Shown here: positions 44,689 to 54,060 of the stretch, piece by piece | Position numbering within the stretch: the first letter of the stretch is position 1 | How the letters are laid out: each line of letters opens with the position of its first letter | DNA from: Stygiolobus caldivivus | GTDB lineage: Archaea; Thermoproteota; Thermoprotei_A; Sulfolobales; Sulfolobaceae | Assembly: GCF_019704315.1 (NCBI RefSeq) | Contig: NZ_AP024597.1 | Span: forward strand, 1,612,001 to 1,676,000 | Reading direction: 5' to 3' | DNA: 64,000 nucleotides | Program-made: the position numbers and the translations under genes | Notes under the pieces: model-generated | The model's database searches: none | What the model saw: the letters and a program-made list of their open reading frames with translations, nothing else | What the model was told of the DNA's origin: nothing

Positions 44689-47511
44689 TCAGATTAAGAC
44701 AATTCCCGGGCTTAAGGGGAGTGCTAGACTTTTCTTTCCCTTTATGTCCGGACTTAACGTGTCCTTAGCGTCATATATTACGATTTCGGTAAGATTTAAC
44801 TTATTCATGATAAACCTCAAATTGGAGACTAGTACTTTTTCTTCATCTAAATCGTTATGGGTATACAATTCCCTAACTAATGAGGGTAGTTCAGAAGCTA
44901 CCTCATAAAGTCGCTTAGCAGTAGCATCATCACCTACATCTAACATAAAATCTTTTAACGTCTGTCTCTCTTCTATAGCCCTTATGGCCTTCCTTAAGAC
45001 CTTCTTTAACTCGGGATCGCTGTTAACATAAACTATCAGTTTCTCGGGTTCTTTACTCATATTAGCTGACAGCTCATTTATCTTATCTACAAATAGTCTG
45101 AGATACTCTATCTCTAACAGTGCACCTCCGTCGACTTTCAGCTCCGTAGGTTCTGGGAATTTTTGTGTAACGACAAAACTATCATTAAAATAGTGCCATA
45201 TCTCTTCAGCTATATGAGGAGTGAAAGGTGCCATCATCCTAATCCATACAGACAAAACACTCCCCACCACATCCTTATTTATAACACTGTTTGTAAGCTC
45301 TACATAGTCCTTAATGACCTCGTACATAGTATAAAATACATTGACATAAGCTGAGCGAAAATCTAACTTCTCCATGGCTTCATCGATCTTTTTGACATAG
45401 TTTGATACTATCGATGATAACCACAGGTCTGCTTTCCTTATTTCTTGTGTTGACGGCGCCTTTAATAACATAATTATGTAATCGTGAATATGCTTAAGTT
45501 GATCCCCTATACTTTTGGCTATTGACGAGTTAAACTCTATGTCGTCCCCTATAGATGAAGTCGAAGTTAAAGCTAACCTTACTGTATCTACTCCGTATTC
45601 ATTTATAGCTCTAGCTAGCGGGTAGATATTACCAAAACTCTTACTCATCTTCTTACCGCCTACTCTGATAAACCCGTTGGTAACGATCTGCTTAGGAAGC
45701 ATATTTTCACCGAATACGGCCACGTGGTGGTAAATATAGTACGCTAGATGGTTCTGGATTAAGTCTCTGCCACTGTGCCTGGAGTCGACAGGGTACCAAT
45801 AGAGGAACTCTTTCCTCAGTTCAGCGACTTCAACTGGTAAATCATTTTGCTCTCCCCTACCTAACATTACATAATCCCAGAATTTATCGTCCACCTTGTT
45901 TAGGTCTATTTTCTTGACCTTGTGGGCTATAGTGTAGAAAGCGGTATATATTGTCGAGTCACTTAGGCTATCTATTATCTCCTTAGAGTCCCAAGGCAGT
46001 CTAACCCCTAAACCTCTTGACCTGGTAAAAGCCCTTGGTTGTAAATTAAACACTACTTTTTCCATCTCCCTTTTAGCATCGTCAGGTACAAACTTTATCT
46101 TATCCAAGGCTTTCAAAGTTGAAGCCTTCCAGATACTATTGGAATAGTTAATGAACCACTGTTCGTTTATTACTTTGACTACTATCTCCGCCCCACATCT
46201 ACAGTAGACAGGGCCATTAGAGATCTCATAGATAGTAAAGTGTGCGTCCAAATTCTTTAATATATCAATTAAAGCCTTCCTAGCCTCTCTTACACTTTTA
46301 TTTACCACCCTTTCCTTTATAGTGTCCCTGATAAAACTCGGTACATGATCTAGTACGTCTTCCCTTATAACTCCCTTATGATATTCTATTCTATATAGGG
46401 CGTCTATATAATCTTTTAACTCTTGGGCGTTCGTAGTCTGGGCAATGGCTAATACTTCTGAAGCCGGGATATCACCATATTCGTCACTAGAAATTACTGG
46501 GATTATCTCAAAGCTCTCCCCCAACTCCGTTAATGCGAGGTAGTGTATAGGTTCATGTGCAGGGACGGCCATCACTATCCCGGTCCCCTGTTTCGGCTCT
46601 ACATATTTACTCTTAACGACCTTCATGTCCTTGTTAGTCAGCGGGTTCTTTACCTTGTAGTTTACAAGCTCATCTACAGTTATACTTTTTTCTTCTTCAA
46701 GATCCATTTGATACTTTAACTTCTGATAGGCGTAACGCGAAAGGACAAGTCTCTTTCCACTCTTCTTGTCGTTTACTATGAGGTATTCTGAGCTGGGGTT
46801 AATCAAAAGTGCTACAGCACCGAAGACTGTCTCAAGCCTTGAAGTAGCTGCCGGAAAGAATAACCCAGAATCTGATGCGAAGTATATGACATCAACGTCA
46901 ATTACCTCCGGTTCTATATCACCACGTGTGTCATGCATCCCAACGGGGAACTGGTCGTTAGGGCAATATGGCACAGCCGACTTTTCTTTCTTCAGGAAAC
47001 CTAGCTCCATTAGCCTCTTGTACTGCCACTGGACGAATTTTTCAAAATAGGGGTCAACTGTTGTAAATTTCCTCCTCCAGTCGACACTTAAGCCAAGTGT
47101 TTTCGCTGTGTTCTCCATGTCCTTCATAAAGTATTCAGCCAAGTATTGGGGGTCTGAAAACTTCTCCACTTCTTCTTCTGGGATCCCATATACTTTAACG
47201 AAGGTAGAGACTATATCTTCGTCCTTCTTCTTAACCGCTTCAGCTATAGAGAGTATAGGAGTACCGGTATATTGAAAAGCAAAGGGAAATAATACGTTGT
47301 AGCCCTTCATCCTCAGGTACCTTGCATAGATATCACCAGTAATATAAGTCCTACCGTGGCCTATGTGCAGAGGGCTATTAGTGTACGGAAAAGCAACTGT
47401 AATTAACCTCTTAGGCCTCCCTTCTTTAGGATCCGCTTCATATACTTTGTTCTCTTCCCACGTCTTTTGCCACTTTGATGCTATCTCGTTTAGGAATGAA
47501 GAAACACTCAC
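44689..47511 (-). CDS. leuS: Leucyl-tRNA synthetase
   Basis: 940 aa, class I. HIGH motif as PLHIGHGR (48-55), the long CP1 editing domain with GTGIVMAVPAHEP, and KMSKS in GGKKMSKSFGN (near 626). Length and architecture are those of the archaeal/eukaryotic LeuRS. Charges tRNA-Leu. The start ATG 47511 lies 26 nt below the radical SAM stop. Confidence 0.97.
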   Translation of the reverse strand: MSVSSFLNEIASKWQKTWEENKVYEADPKEGRPKRLITVAFPYTNSPLHIGHGRTYITGDIYARYLRMKGYNVLFPFAFQYTGTPILSIAEAVKKKDEDIVSTFVKVYGIPEEEVEKFSDPQYLAEYFMKDMENTAKTLGLSVDWRRKFTTVDPYFEKFVQWQYKRLMELGFLKKEKSAVPYCPNDQFPVGMHDTRGDIEPEVIDVDVIYFASDSGLFFPAATSRLETVFGAVALLINPSSEYLIVNDKKSGKRLVLSRYAYQKLKYQMDLEEEKSITVDELVNYKVKNPLTNKDMKVVKSKYVEPKQGTGIVMAVPAHEPIHYLALTELGESFEIIPVISSDEYGDIPASEVLAIAQTTNAQELKDYIDALYRIEYHKGVIREDVLDHVPSFIRDTIKERVVNKSVREARKALIDILKNLDAHFTIYEISNGPVYCRCGAEIVVKVINEQWFINYSNSIWKASTLKALDKIKFVPDDAKREMEKVVFNLQPRAFTRSRGLGVRLPWDSKEIIDSLSDSTIYTAFYTIAHKVKKIDLNKVDDKFWDYVMLGRGEQNDLPVEVAELRKEFLYWYPVDSRHSGRDLIQNHLAYYIYHHVAVFGENMLPKQIVTNGFIRVGGKKMSKSFGNIYPLARAINEYGVDTVRLALTSTSSIGDDIEFNSSIAKSIGDQLKHIHDYIIMLLKAPSTQEIRKADLWLSSIVSNYVKKIDEAMEKLDFRSAYVNVFYTMYEVIKDYVELTNSVINKDVVGSVLSVWIRMMAPFTPHIAEEIWHYFNDSFVVTQKFPEPTELKVDGGALLEIEYLRLFVDKINELSANMSKEPEKLIVYVNSDPELKKVLRKAIRAIEERQTLKDFMLDVGDDATAKRLYEVASELPSLVRELYTHNDLDEEKVLVSNLRFIMNKLNLTEIVIYDAKDTLSPDIKGKKSLALPLSPGIVLI

Positions 47512-47537
47512 AATTAGAAAAATGGAAAAGGAATATA

Positions 47538-48590
47538 TTAAGGTATGACTTCCGTAGAGTCCTCAGTGGGGTCGTACCTGAGGTCTTCCAAATTTATCAC
47601 ACCTTCTCTAATGAGACCCTTTATTTCGTCAATCCTCGATAAGACTATCTTAAGGTATTCCTTCGTAACTTCATCGACGACTTTAAACCCTTCTTCTCCC
47701 CAATACTTTTCATGGATAGTGTAGAGGCATCTTCCCCCGCAATATTCCTTATATTCACAGACTTTACACTCCTCAGGTAGGGGCTCTTCTAGGAGTCTAA
47801 ACGACTCAAGGCTTCCGAGTTCTGCCCATTTCTCCCTGACAGCAATAGGGCAGGATAATACCCTACCGTCTGTAGATACTGAAACACTATCATAACCGGC
47901 TCCACAAGCCACACCCCTATATTTCTTGAAGAAATACGCACTTATAACCCCTAGGAACGGGACTATCTTAACTATTCTACCTTTTCTCAGTTCAGCCATA
48001 AAGTATTCCATAAGCCTCTTAATACCCGGTAAGTAGGATGAGTAAGCCCAATTCTCAAAGTCCCACCTTTCGCTCCAAATTACGTTTAACTGCCAGTGGA
48101 CTTTGTCAAAGACCCCTAAAGACAACAAGTGCATAACTTCTTCATAGATGTCAGCGTCCTGAGTCACAGCCATCCTGGCAATTGTCTCAACCCCTAAGCT
48201 CTTGAGATATGAGGCGTTCTTGACCACTACCTTATATATCCCCTTCCCTCTGTGCTTATCTGTAACTTCTTCCCTCCCGTCTATGGAAAGTAGAGCTACG
48301 TCCATTTTCTTCCAGTAAATTTCAGGGAGTAACCTTACGGCTACCCCGTTAGTTTGTATACCCCACCTTTTAGCCCTAATTGTATCCATCACCTGGATTA
48401 TAAACTTAGGGTTCATTAACGGTTCTCCACCGTAAAATATCACAGTAGCGTTAGGGTCTCTTTCAATATTTACCTTAAGCTTATTTATATCGTACTTGAC
48501 ACCCCACGGCACAGTCTCCTTAGGGAATGAGCCGCCACAGTAATCACATGTGAGATTACATTTTCCCGTGGTAAGTACTAACCAGAGCAT
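47538..48590 (-). CDS. Radical SAM/SPASM protein, putative peptide-modifying
   Basis: 350 aa. The radical SAM cluster motif CNLTCDYC is at residues 12-19, followed by the SAM-binding [12 protein letters not shown]-terminal SPASM/twitch region has [34 protein letters not shown] and further Cys for auxiliary Fe-S clusters. The family (close to TIGR04084, AF0577-like) is predicted to modify peptides or proteins; no precursor peptide is evident nearby. Immediately follows the M20 peptidase gene (stop and start adjoining). Confidence 0.85.
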   Translation of the reverse strand: MLWLVLTTGKCNLTCDYCGGSFPKETVPWGVKYDINKLKVNIERDPNATVIFYGGEPLMNPKFIIQVMDTIRAKRWGIQTNGVAVRLLPEIYWKKMDVALLSIDGREEVTDKHRGKGIYKVVVKNASYLKSLGVETIARMAVTQDADIYEEVMHLLSLGVFDKVHWQLNVIWSERWDFENWAYSSYLPGIKRLMEYFMAELRKGRIVKIVPFLGVISAYFFKKYRGVACGAGYDSVSVSTDGRVLSCPIAVREKWAELGSLESFRLLEEPLPEECKVCEYKEYCGGRCLYTIHEKYWGEEGFKVVDEVTKEYLKIVLSRIDEIKGLIREGVINLEDLRYDPTEDSTEVIP

Positions 48591-49862
48591 TTAACGGCCC
48601 AACTCCGATAATAACTCTTTCATCCACAGCATTCCCAGTTTATAATCGTCTACGTATATGTTCTCGTTGAAAGAGTGGATGTTAGAACCGTAGTTATCTA
48701 CTCCGACTCCATCAGCTATTTGTTTAATGTCCAAATGTCTGCTGATCATTTCCATAGGCCCTGTGCCTGGACTGTTAGGCAATACAACGGGTTCAACACC
48801 ATAGACTCTCTGGGCTGAGCTTATTAAAGCTCTTGCTATCTCACTGTTTATTGACGTCCTGTAAGGTCTTACGGAACCGTACTTTACGATTTCGACCCCG
48901 TAAGGGGCTAAATACTCTTTCAGCAGTTTCAATACTTCCTCAGGGTCTTGGTCTGGGACCAACCTGAAGTCTATCTTCACGAAGGAATAAGAGGGTATTA
49001 CCGTCTTTGAACCCTCCCCAGTATACCCACCATAAATCCCCGCTATGTTACACGTTGGTTCCTCTATCAGTCTCACCATCCCTCCCTTCTGGACTTTCTG
49101 TTCTACTGCTTGTTCTAGGTATCGCTCGTCTATACTTAGGTACTTTTTCTCTTCATCGGTTAACTTCTTGACTTTATCGTAAAAGTGGGGAATTAAAACT
49201 CTCCCGTTCTCATCCCTCAATGATCTCAGCACGTAGACTAAATCCCATACGGGGTTCTCTGCAATTGGCGCATACATAGAGTGGAGGTCTTTAGGGGTCT
49301 TTTTCCTCAGCTCCACGTACAATAAGCCCTTAACGCCTAAGACTATTTGTGGGGCGTTGTTAGGGGCCCTACCCGAACCCTCCCATAGTATGTAGTCAGC
49401 CTTAAACTTCTCGCGGTAGTCTTTTAGGAAATCCTCCATATTAGGGCTTCCGATCTCTTCCTCTCCTTCATACAGAAACTTGATGTTTATTTTTAGTTTA
49501 TTCTCCCTCATTAGATCTATTATGGCTTGTAACCTTGCGAGGAGTGATCCTTTATCGTCACCTACACCCCTAGCATAAATTTTGCCGTCTTTAACAACGG
49601 GATTGAAGGGGTCTGTGTTCCATTTGTCTAAAGGCTCTACCGGCTGAACGTCATAGTGGTTATAAACTAAGAGTGTCTTTGAGGCACCAACGTTTATTTC
49701 TCCGTAAACATAAGGGTTTTTAGACTTATGCCTTATTAACTCAGCCTTAATACCGTTTTCTTTCATGTAATCGACGAGAAATCTTGCCCCTTCTTCTCCT
49801 TTTCCTTTTGCTGATGTAGTGTCTATCTTGAGAAATTCGAACAAGTCCTTGAAATAATCCAC
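48591..49862 (-). CDS. M20-family metallopeptidase
   Basis: 423 aa. Metal ligands: NHYDVQP (His, near 87), GVGDDKGSLL (Asp, near 118), YEGEEEIGSPN (catalytic Glu pair, near 150) and the last His in SNIHSFNEN. Family of dipeptidases, carboxypeptidases and deacylases such as ArgE/DapE; the specificity cannot be told. Divergent from the 112-aa gene, with about 30 nt between starts. Confidence 0.9.
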   Translation of the reverse strand: MDYFKDLFEFLKIDTTSAKGKGEEGARFLVDYMKENGIKAELIRHKSKNPYVYGEINVGASKTLLVYNHYDVQPVEPLDKWNTDPFNPVVKDGKIYARGVGDDKGSLLARLQAIIDLMRENKLKINIKFLYEGEEEIGSPNMEDFLKDYREKFKADYILWEGSGRAPNNAPQIVLGVKGLLYVELRKKTPKDLHSMYAPIAENPVWDLVYVLRSLRDENGRVLIPHFYDKVKKLTDEEKKYLSIDERYLEQAVEQKVQKGGMVRLIEEPTCNIAGIYGGYTGEGSKTVIPSYSFVKIDFRLVPDQDPEEVLKLLKEYLAPYGVEIVKYGSVRPYRTSINSEIARALISSAQRVYGVEPVVLPNSPGTGPMEMISRHLDIKQIADGVGVDNYGSNIHSFNENIYVDDYKLGMLWMKELLSELGR

Positions 49863-49894
49863 AATATTTAAACTTCTTTGAAGTAAATTAAGTT

Positions 49895-50233
49895 ATGCTT
49901 AAGTATGCTGAATACACTCGTCATGGATTAGGAGAACCTCTGGGTAACGTAAACGTCTATAAGAAAGTTGAAGACGGAAAGGTCGTAGCTATACTAAAGG
50001 TCCTGGTCTATAAGAATCAATCTTTTGCCGTCTACGAAACTGATAGACTCGAAGGCGGAGAGGTAGTCGAAATTTTACCTAATTCACTGCCTTCAATCCT
50101 CAGGGTAGTTAAGAAATACTATGACCCTAAAATTGACGATATAACTGTCCTAGGTGAGAAAAAGTTCGTGGATGACTTCCTAGAAGAGTTTAATAAATCG
50201 CTTAGTGACGAAGATCTTAGTCCTCCTAGCTGA
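49895..50233 (+). CDS. Conserved crenarchaeal small protein
   Basis: 112 aa, alpha/beta, MLKYAEYTRHGLGEPLGNVN at the start. It may belong to DUF2286, a crenarchaeal family without known function, but I am not certain. No cysteine, no membrane helix; acidic C-terminus. Short divergent promoter region shared with the M20 peptidase. Confidence 0.65.
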   Translation: MLKYAEYTRHGLGEPLGNVNVYKKVEDGKVVAILKVLVYKNQSFAVYETDRLEGGEVVEILPNSLPSILRVVKKYYDPKIDDITVLGEKKFVDDFLEEFNKSLSDEDLSPPS

Positions 50234-50278
50234 CTAAGTGATGTAGGCTAGCGGGAACGATAGGTGAGTAGATAGACG

Positions 50279-50334
50279 CGATGATGAAGAAAATGTGAAG
50301 GCAGAGAGGTGAGCGACCATTCATGCACTGAGCT
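50279..50334 (+). ncRNA. C/D-box guide RNA candidate 2, predicted 23S rRNA target
   Basis: C ATGATGA (50281-50287), guide of 14 nt, D' CAGA (50302-50305), spacer GAGG, C' TGAGCGA (50310-50316), 11-nt guide CCATTCATGCA, D CTGA (50328-50331). The second guide is complementary to UGCAUGAAUGG, which I recall as the sequence of archaeal 23S rRNA in the helix 69-71 neighbourhood; the fifth guide base from D would direct methylation of the U in GCAUG. D' and C' are variant but correctly spaced. It sits alone between two genes. Confidence 0.68.
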
Positions 50335-50335
50335 A

Positions 50336-50962
50336 TTACATAGTGTGAGAATTTACCGGGACTACCCAGATGATCACGTACTCCGTCTCATATCCGTCAA
50401 CATCCCAAACCGGTAAGAAGACTACTGTACCGGGTTTAACGTTTCCAATTGATATACTCACGTTATACTCTCCGAAACCAGATACGTTCTTGACGAAAGT
50501 AACGCTTACATCTTTTGTAATCCCAGATATATAGTCAGTATACACTGGGTCGTAGTAAAATGACTTATTTAAATAAAGGTAGAAGTAAATTGTAGAGTTG
50601 GGCTTAGCTTCTATAAAGTTTGGTAGTACGTAAAATACAGTTAGGAGCTTAGAGGAGTTGGAGGCATAGTCTACAGCGAAGGTAATACCCCTAACGTTTT
50701 GGATAGAATTAGGTACATTTACTAAGGTCAAGTTGTTCTTAACATGAGCTATTAGTGCCTCTTCTGCTTGAAAGTTCGGTTCTTGTACGTCTGCATTAAA
50801 TACGTAAGGGGTAGGCTCAGCACTTATTTTTTTAATAGGAGCAGTAGTTGTAACAGTCATTCGCGGCGGTGCTACAAAATACGTAGTGACATAGATTACG
50901 GCAAAGGCAATCCCTAATGAAAATAATACACCGGTAATTGTTGCTATTAATACTTTATTCAC
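50336..50962 (-). CDS. Membrane-anchored extracellular protein
   Basis: 208 aa, not recognised. One N-terminal helix (5-30, ATITGVLFSLGIAFAVIYVT) then a Pro/Thr-rich linker and an extracellular beta-rich domain with several N-x-S/T sequons. A TATA box (50986-50994) is about 26 nt upstream, so leaderless. It shares a palindromic promoter region with the divergent HTH regulator and is its likely target. Confidence 0.65.
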   Translation of the reverse strand: MNKVLIATITGVLFSLGIAFAVIYVTTYFVAPPRMTVTTTAPIKKISAEPTPYVFNADVQEPNFQAEEALIAHVKNNLTLVNVPNSIQNVRGITFAVDYASNSSKLLTVFYVLPNFIEAKPNSTIYFYLYLNKSFYYDPVYTDYISGITKDVSVTFVKNVSGFGEYNVSISIGNVKPGTVVFLPVWDVDGYETEYVIIWVVPVNSHTM

Positions 50963-50976
50963 GAATGATAGATCAT

Positions 50977-51003
50977 TTGGAATACTTTATATATCTATTC
51001 CAA
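50977..51003. promoter_or_regulatory. Palindromic operator framing a TATA box
   Basis: TTGGAATA (50977-50984) and TATTCCAA (50996-51003) are perfect inverted repeats separated by 11 bp that contain TTTATATAT, the TATA box for the 50962 gene. A dimer bound here would block TBP. The membrane-bound HTH regulator encoded 48 bp away is the natural candidate. Confidence 0.65.
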
Positions 51004-51050
51004 TGTGGAGGTTAGGAAAAGTTTATTTAACATTAAGCGTAATTGTTAAT

Positions 51051-51500
51051 ATGCAATTAGATCTACGACAATCTACGAAGAAAGTCTATTACTACATAAT
51101 GCAGAACAGAAACGGTGTGACATTGAAACAGATCCAAGAAGACTTAGGCTTTTCATCTACAAGCGCAGTGAGGTATCATATTAACAAACTTAAGAGTGCT
51201 GGGTTAATCCAAGAGACATATGAAGGAAAGTATGTAATTAAAAAAGTTGTACTCGACGATGACTATATTCTCCTCTTCAACTATATATTACCTAAAAGTG
51301 TCTTCTTTGCCTCATTCTTCCTGACGTCCTTCGCTCTGTTACTTTATTTATGGAGACTGGATTCAGTAGGCATGGAAGTGTTTTCTTTAATAGTAGTTTT
51401 CATAGCAGGAATAGTTTTCGTATTTGATACCGTGAAGAGGTACACTAAATTTATGAGTGAAGTAAGAGGTAAAATAAGCAACGAGGGAGATGATGACTAA
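51051..51500 (+). CDS. Membrane-anchored winged-helix regulator
   Basis: 149 aa from ATG 51051, chosen because GTTTATTTAA (51020-51029) is a TATA box some 26 nt upstream; a frame extends to 51003. Residues 5-65 form a winged helix (GVTLKQIQEDLGFSSTSAVR, YHINKLKSAGLI) of ArsR/Lrs-like type, and two membrane helices (about 80-125) follow, with an acidic tail. One-component membrane regulators of this layout are known in Sulfolobales archaellum and surface-protein control (ArnR-like). Divergent from the 50962 gene. Confidence 0.8.
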   Translation: MQLDLRQSTKKVYYYIMQNRNGVTLKQIQEDLGFSSTSAVRYHINKLKSAGLIQETYEGKYVIKKVVLDDDYILLFNYILPKSVFFASFFLTSFALLLYLWRLDSVGMEVFSLIVVFIAGIVFVFDTVKRYTKFMSEVRGKISNEGDDD

Positions 51501-51569
51501 TCTCCCTCCAAATAAAGAGGAAAATCTTTCCATAATTCATGTCCAATACTCTATAAAAAACCAAACTAA

Positions 51570-52646
51570 TCAATTTACATTTTCATATTTTCTTACCCTA
51601 GTCTGGTAAATAAAAATCGATATACCCCAGACTAGGCCGAATGTAGCTATAATTAGAATCCCTATATTGCTCCACCACACATCTCCGTTTATCAACGCTA
51701 TTAAATCCCATAGCCCACCGGTTAAACTAAATTCGGACTGTATTAGACCTAAAATCTCTAAGCTCCCTATAAGATACGCTACAATAATTGATACAATAGT
51801 CATTGTCATATTATACCAGACTTTTCTCAACGGGTTTCCAATAAATGCCCATCTGTAAGCACCGTTCATGAAGAAACCATCAGTGGTATCTATTAATGAC
51901 ATACCTACGGTAAAAAGAAAGGGGAAAACTAGCAGAGACCAAAGAGGGATTTTAGTAAACGCACCAGCAGTACCTGCACTTATTGCAAGTAGGGCAGTTT
52001 CTGAGGCTGTATCAAAGCCCAGACCGAAAAGGAACCCTATAGGGTAAAGGTAGTATTGATTGCTAACAATCTTGAAGAGTTTCTTGAAATATCTATTCAT
52101 AAACCCCCTCTTCAATAACGTTTCATCGAGCTTTGACTCATCTAATCTTCTGCTTTTAGCTAACTTAAATAACTCGTATATTTCGAAAAGGACTAATAGA
52201 TTAAGTAAACCTATTGTGTATAAGAAAACTCCGCTGATAAGAGTCCCAAGTATTGAGCCTATATTCTCTAGCTCAGGGATCTCAGACTCAATAGCTCTAG
52301 TAGCAATCATTATCGCTACTGAAAGAATTATGACGACTGAAGAATGCCCTAATGAAAAGAATAAGCCCGTAAACGTAGATCCTTTTCCCTCCTGAACCAG
52401 TTTTCTTGTAGAGTTATCTATAGCAGCTAAGTGATCAGCGTCTACTGCATGCCTTAGACCGAATAGGTAAGCGAGGACACCTAGTGTAAAAAAGCTTCCC
52501 ATAATTGTCTTTACTTTTACCTGAAAATTTCCTACTTCTGACGAGATTATATTTAGCCATAAAAAAAGAAATACTGTTAATATAATTTCAATTCCGTAAA
52601 ATAAAATTATTTTCCACATTTTATCTGATAAATTAGCCCAAGCCAT
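51570..52646 (-). CDS. NiCoT-family nickel/cobalt permease
   Basis: 358 aa, eight membrane helices. The metal motif HAVDADHLAAIDN (HX4DH) is near residues 64-76; GLFFSLGHSSVV and LGFDTASETALLAI are the other three NiCoT signatures. High-affinity uptake of Ni2+ (or Co2+), for example for NiFe hydrogenase or urease elsewhere in the genome; the Ehr large subunit here has no nickel site. A TATA box (revcomp CTTTATAA, 52671-52678) and a palindrome precede the start. Confidence 0.93.
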   Translation of the reverse strand: MAWANLSDKMWKIILFYGIEIILTVFLFLWLNIISSEVGNFQVKVKTIMGSFFTLGVLAYLFGLRHAVDADHLAAIDNSTRKLVQEGKGSTFTGLFFSLGHSSVVIILSVAIMIATRAIESEIPELENIGSILGTLISGVFLYTIGLLNLLVLFEIYELFKLAKSRRLDESKLDETLLKRGFMNRYFKKLFKIVSNQYYLYPIGFLFGLGFDTASETALLAISAGTAGAFTKIPLWSLLVFPFLFTVGMSLIDTTDGFFMNGAYRWAFIGNPLRKVWYNMTMTIVSIIVAYLIGSLEILGLIQSEFSLTGGLWDLIALINGDVWWSNIGILIIATFGLVWGISIFIYQTRVRKYENVN

Positions 52647-52650
52647 GTAT

Positions 52651-52671
52651 ATATGGATAGGTTATCCATAT
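52651..52671. promoter_or_regulatory. Palindromic operator of the nickel permease
   Basis: ATATGGATA-GGT-TATCCATAT, a perfect 9-bp inverted repeat with a 3-bp centre, lying exactly between the TATA box (52671-52678) and the ATG (52646-52644), over the expected transcription start. A repressor here would stop transcription; a nickel-sensing regulator such as NikR is the obvious candidate. Confidence 0.75.
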
Positions 52672-52774
52672 TATAAAGTTTACCACCCATAACATAATTT
52701 TTTACCACCGGAATTGTGAATAAACTTATAGAATTATTTTCAAATAGACTTGTCAAATAGCCAAGTAGCTAAGG

Positions 52775-52980
52775 CGTCCATTGCAAATTGTAATATTTGC
52801 TATCCAATTAGTATGATTTATGGACAAATAATACAACACTTGTAAATTAATTCTGCGTAACCTAAACTACAACGCCCTAGACATATGCTTTATATACACT
52901 ATTCTTGTTGATATTACTTAACGCAGTTTAATAGTTAAAATCTCACTACAATAAGACAAACAGGGATTACAAACGAGATC
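52775..52980 (+). repeat. Dispersed degenerate repeat, copy C
   Basis: Blocks in the shared order: GTCCATTGCAAATTGTAATA, CCAATTAGTATGATTTATGG, ACAAATAATACAACAC and, at the right, TAGTTAAAATCTCACTACAA followed by TAAGACAAACAGGGATTACA. Nothing else is recognisable in the 52680-53052 gap. Confidence 0.55.
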
Positions 52981-53052
52981 TCAATCACCCGAAGAAGGCA
53001 CTAAAATGGTTATGGATAAACTTTTTCTCAAAGAGTTTAAAGAGATGGCAAG

Positions 53053-53646
53053 ATGGGATTAGCTAATCTAATGCTGAAACACTATTACGGGGATTATACC
53101 TTAACTTTCTATTCAGATATTATAGTCTTACTTTCAGTGACCCTCATTATATCGAGCTATGTATTATCTCCTTTGAAAGTCCATACTCGCCTCTCCCTCA
53201 TCATACCAGATATTACGGCCTTATACTTAGTCCTCGTTAGCAAGAATTTGACCATAGGATTAGGACAGGACTTAACCGAGGGGACATTCATCACTTTTTT
53301 GCAAATGAGAGGCAAAAGGGCCGTATTTTTGGTCTTTATTCTTATAAACGTAATTCTACCGTACGTCTTTTTCATACTACTATCGCTACTTATCTTCTAC
53401 TTATCGAATTTTTTCAGTTCTATCGTATATACAGACTTTACATCCTATTACATTTATTCAACCGGGGGAAACCTCGTCTTAACGCTGTTGTTAAAGAGAC
53501 CTCTCAGATCCTTCTTCATAGGAAACTTGCTCAATGTAAGCGTGATATTCATGTCCTTAACCCAATACCATGTTCCAGTATCTACTCTCTTAGGATTAAG
53601 CTTTTACGGCATAAGTTATGTCTTGTTTTTAAGGATGCAACTTTGA
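53053..53646 (+). CDS. ABC-2-like membrane protein
   Basis: 197 aa, six predicted membrane helices. TEGTFITFLQMRGKRAVFLVF resembles the coupling-helix region at the start of ABC-2 permeases (short, one half of a typical channel). It is the first of four collinear genes ending with an ABC ATPase, so it is probably the channel. The next gene starts within its stop (TTGA overlap). No exact family recognised. Confidence 0.6.
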   Translation: MGLANLMLKHYYGDYTLTFYSDIIVLLSVTLIISSYVLSPLKVHTRLSLIIPDITALYLVLVSKNLTIGLGQDLTEGTFITFLQMRGKRAVFLVFILINVILPYVFFILLSLLIFYLSNFFSSIVYTDFTSYYIYSTGGNLVLTLLLKRPLRSFFIGNLLNVSVIFMSLTQYHVPVSTLLGLSFYGISYVLFLRMQL

Positions 53647-53999
53647 GAATCTCAGAAATCTTGTTATCAGTCGGACTGTTAATAATCATTTTAGGCTCCA
53701 TAATATTCCCTATTTCTACATCACCAGCCACCTATAAAGGAGTATTTACCTTACCTCATTGGGCAAAAACTGCATATTTATTAGGGAACATCACCGTAAA
53801 TAATACTTATGTCACTACATCATTCACATTAAATAACACAAATATAACTGTTTCAGGTAACATTACCGTAATATTTCACGGAATAAGACTGTTTTACGGT
53901 AGCCCTTATAAGGAAGTAGGTATTTCTTTGGCCGCAATTGGTGGAGTCCTTCTCTTAGTGAAGTATTTCTTAACCAGGGGTTCCAAAAGGAGGTTATGA
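53643..53999 (+). CDS. Two-helix membrane protein with extracellular loop
   Basis: 118 aa, TTG start overlapping the previous stop by 4 nt. Helices at about 5-25 and 92-110 frame a 65-residue extracellular loop with NITVNNTY and NNTNITVSGNIT sequons. Not recognised; by position an accessory subunit of the ABC system. Confidence 0.6.
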   Translation: MRISEILLSVGLLIIILGSIIFPISTSPATYKGVFTLPHWAKTAYLLGNITVNNTYVTTSFTLNNTNITVSGNITVIFHGIRLFYGSPYKEVGISLAAIGGVLLLVKYFLTRGSKRRL

Positions 54000-54060
54000 T
54001 TTCTCTATTGTTTACAGAAAAGAAATTTTTTTATAATCAGTCTCCTAAATATTATTTAGA

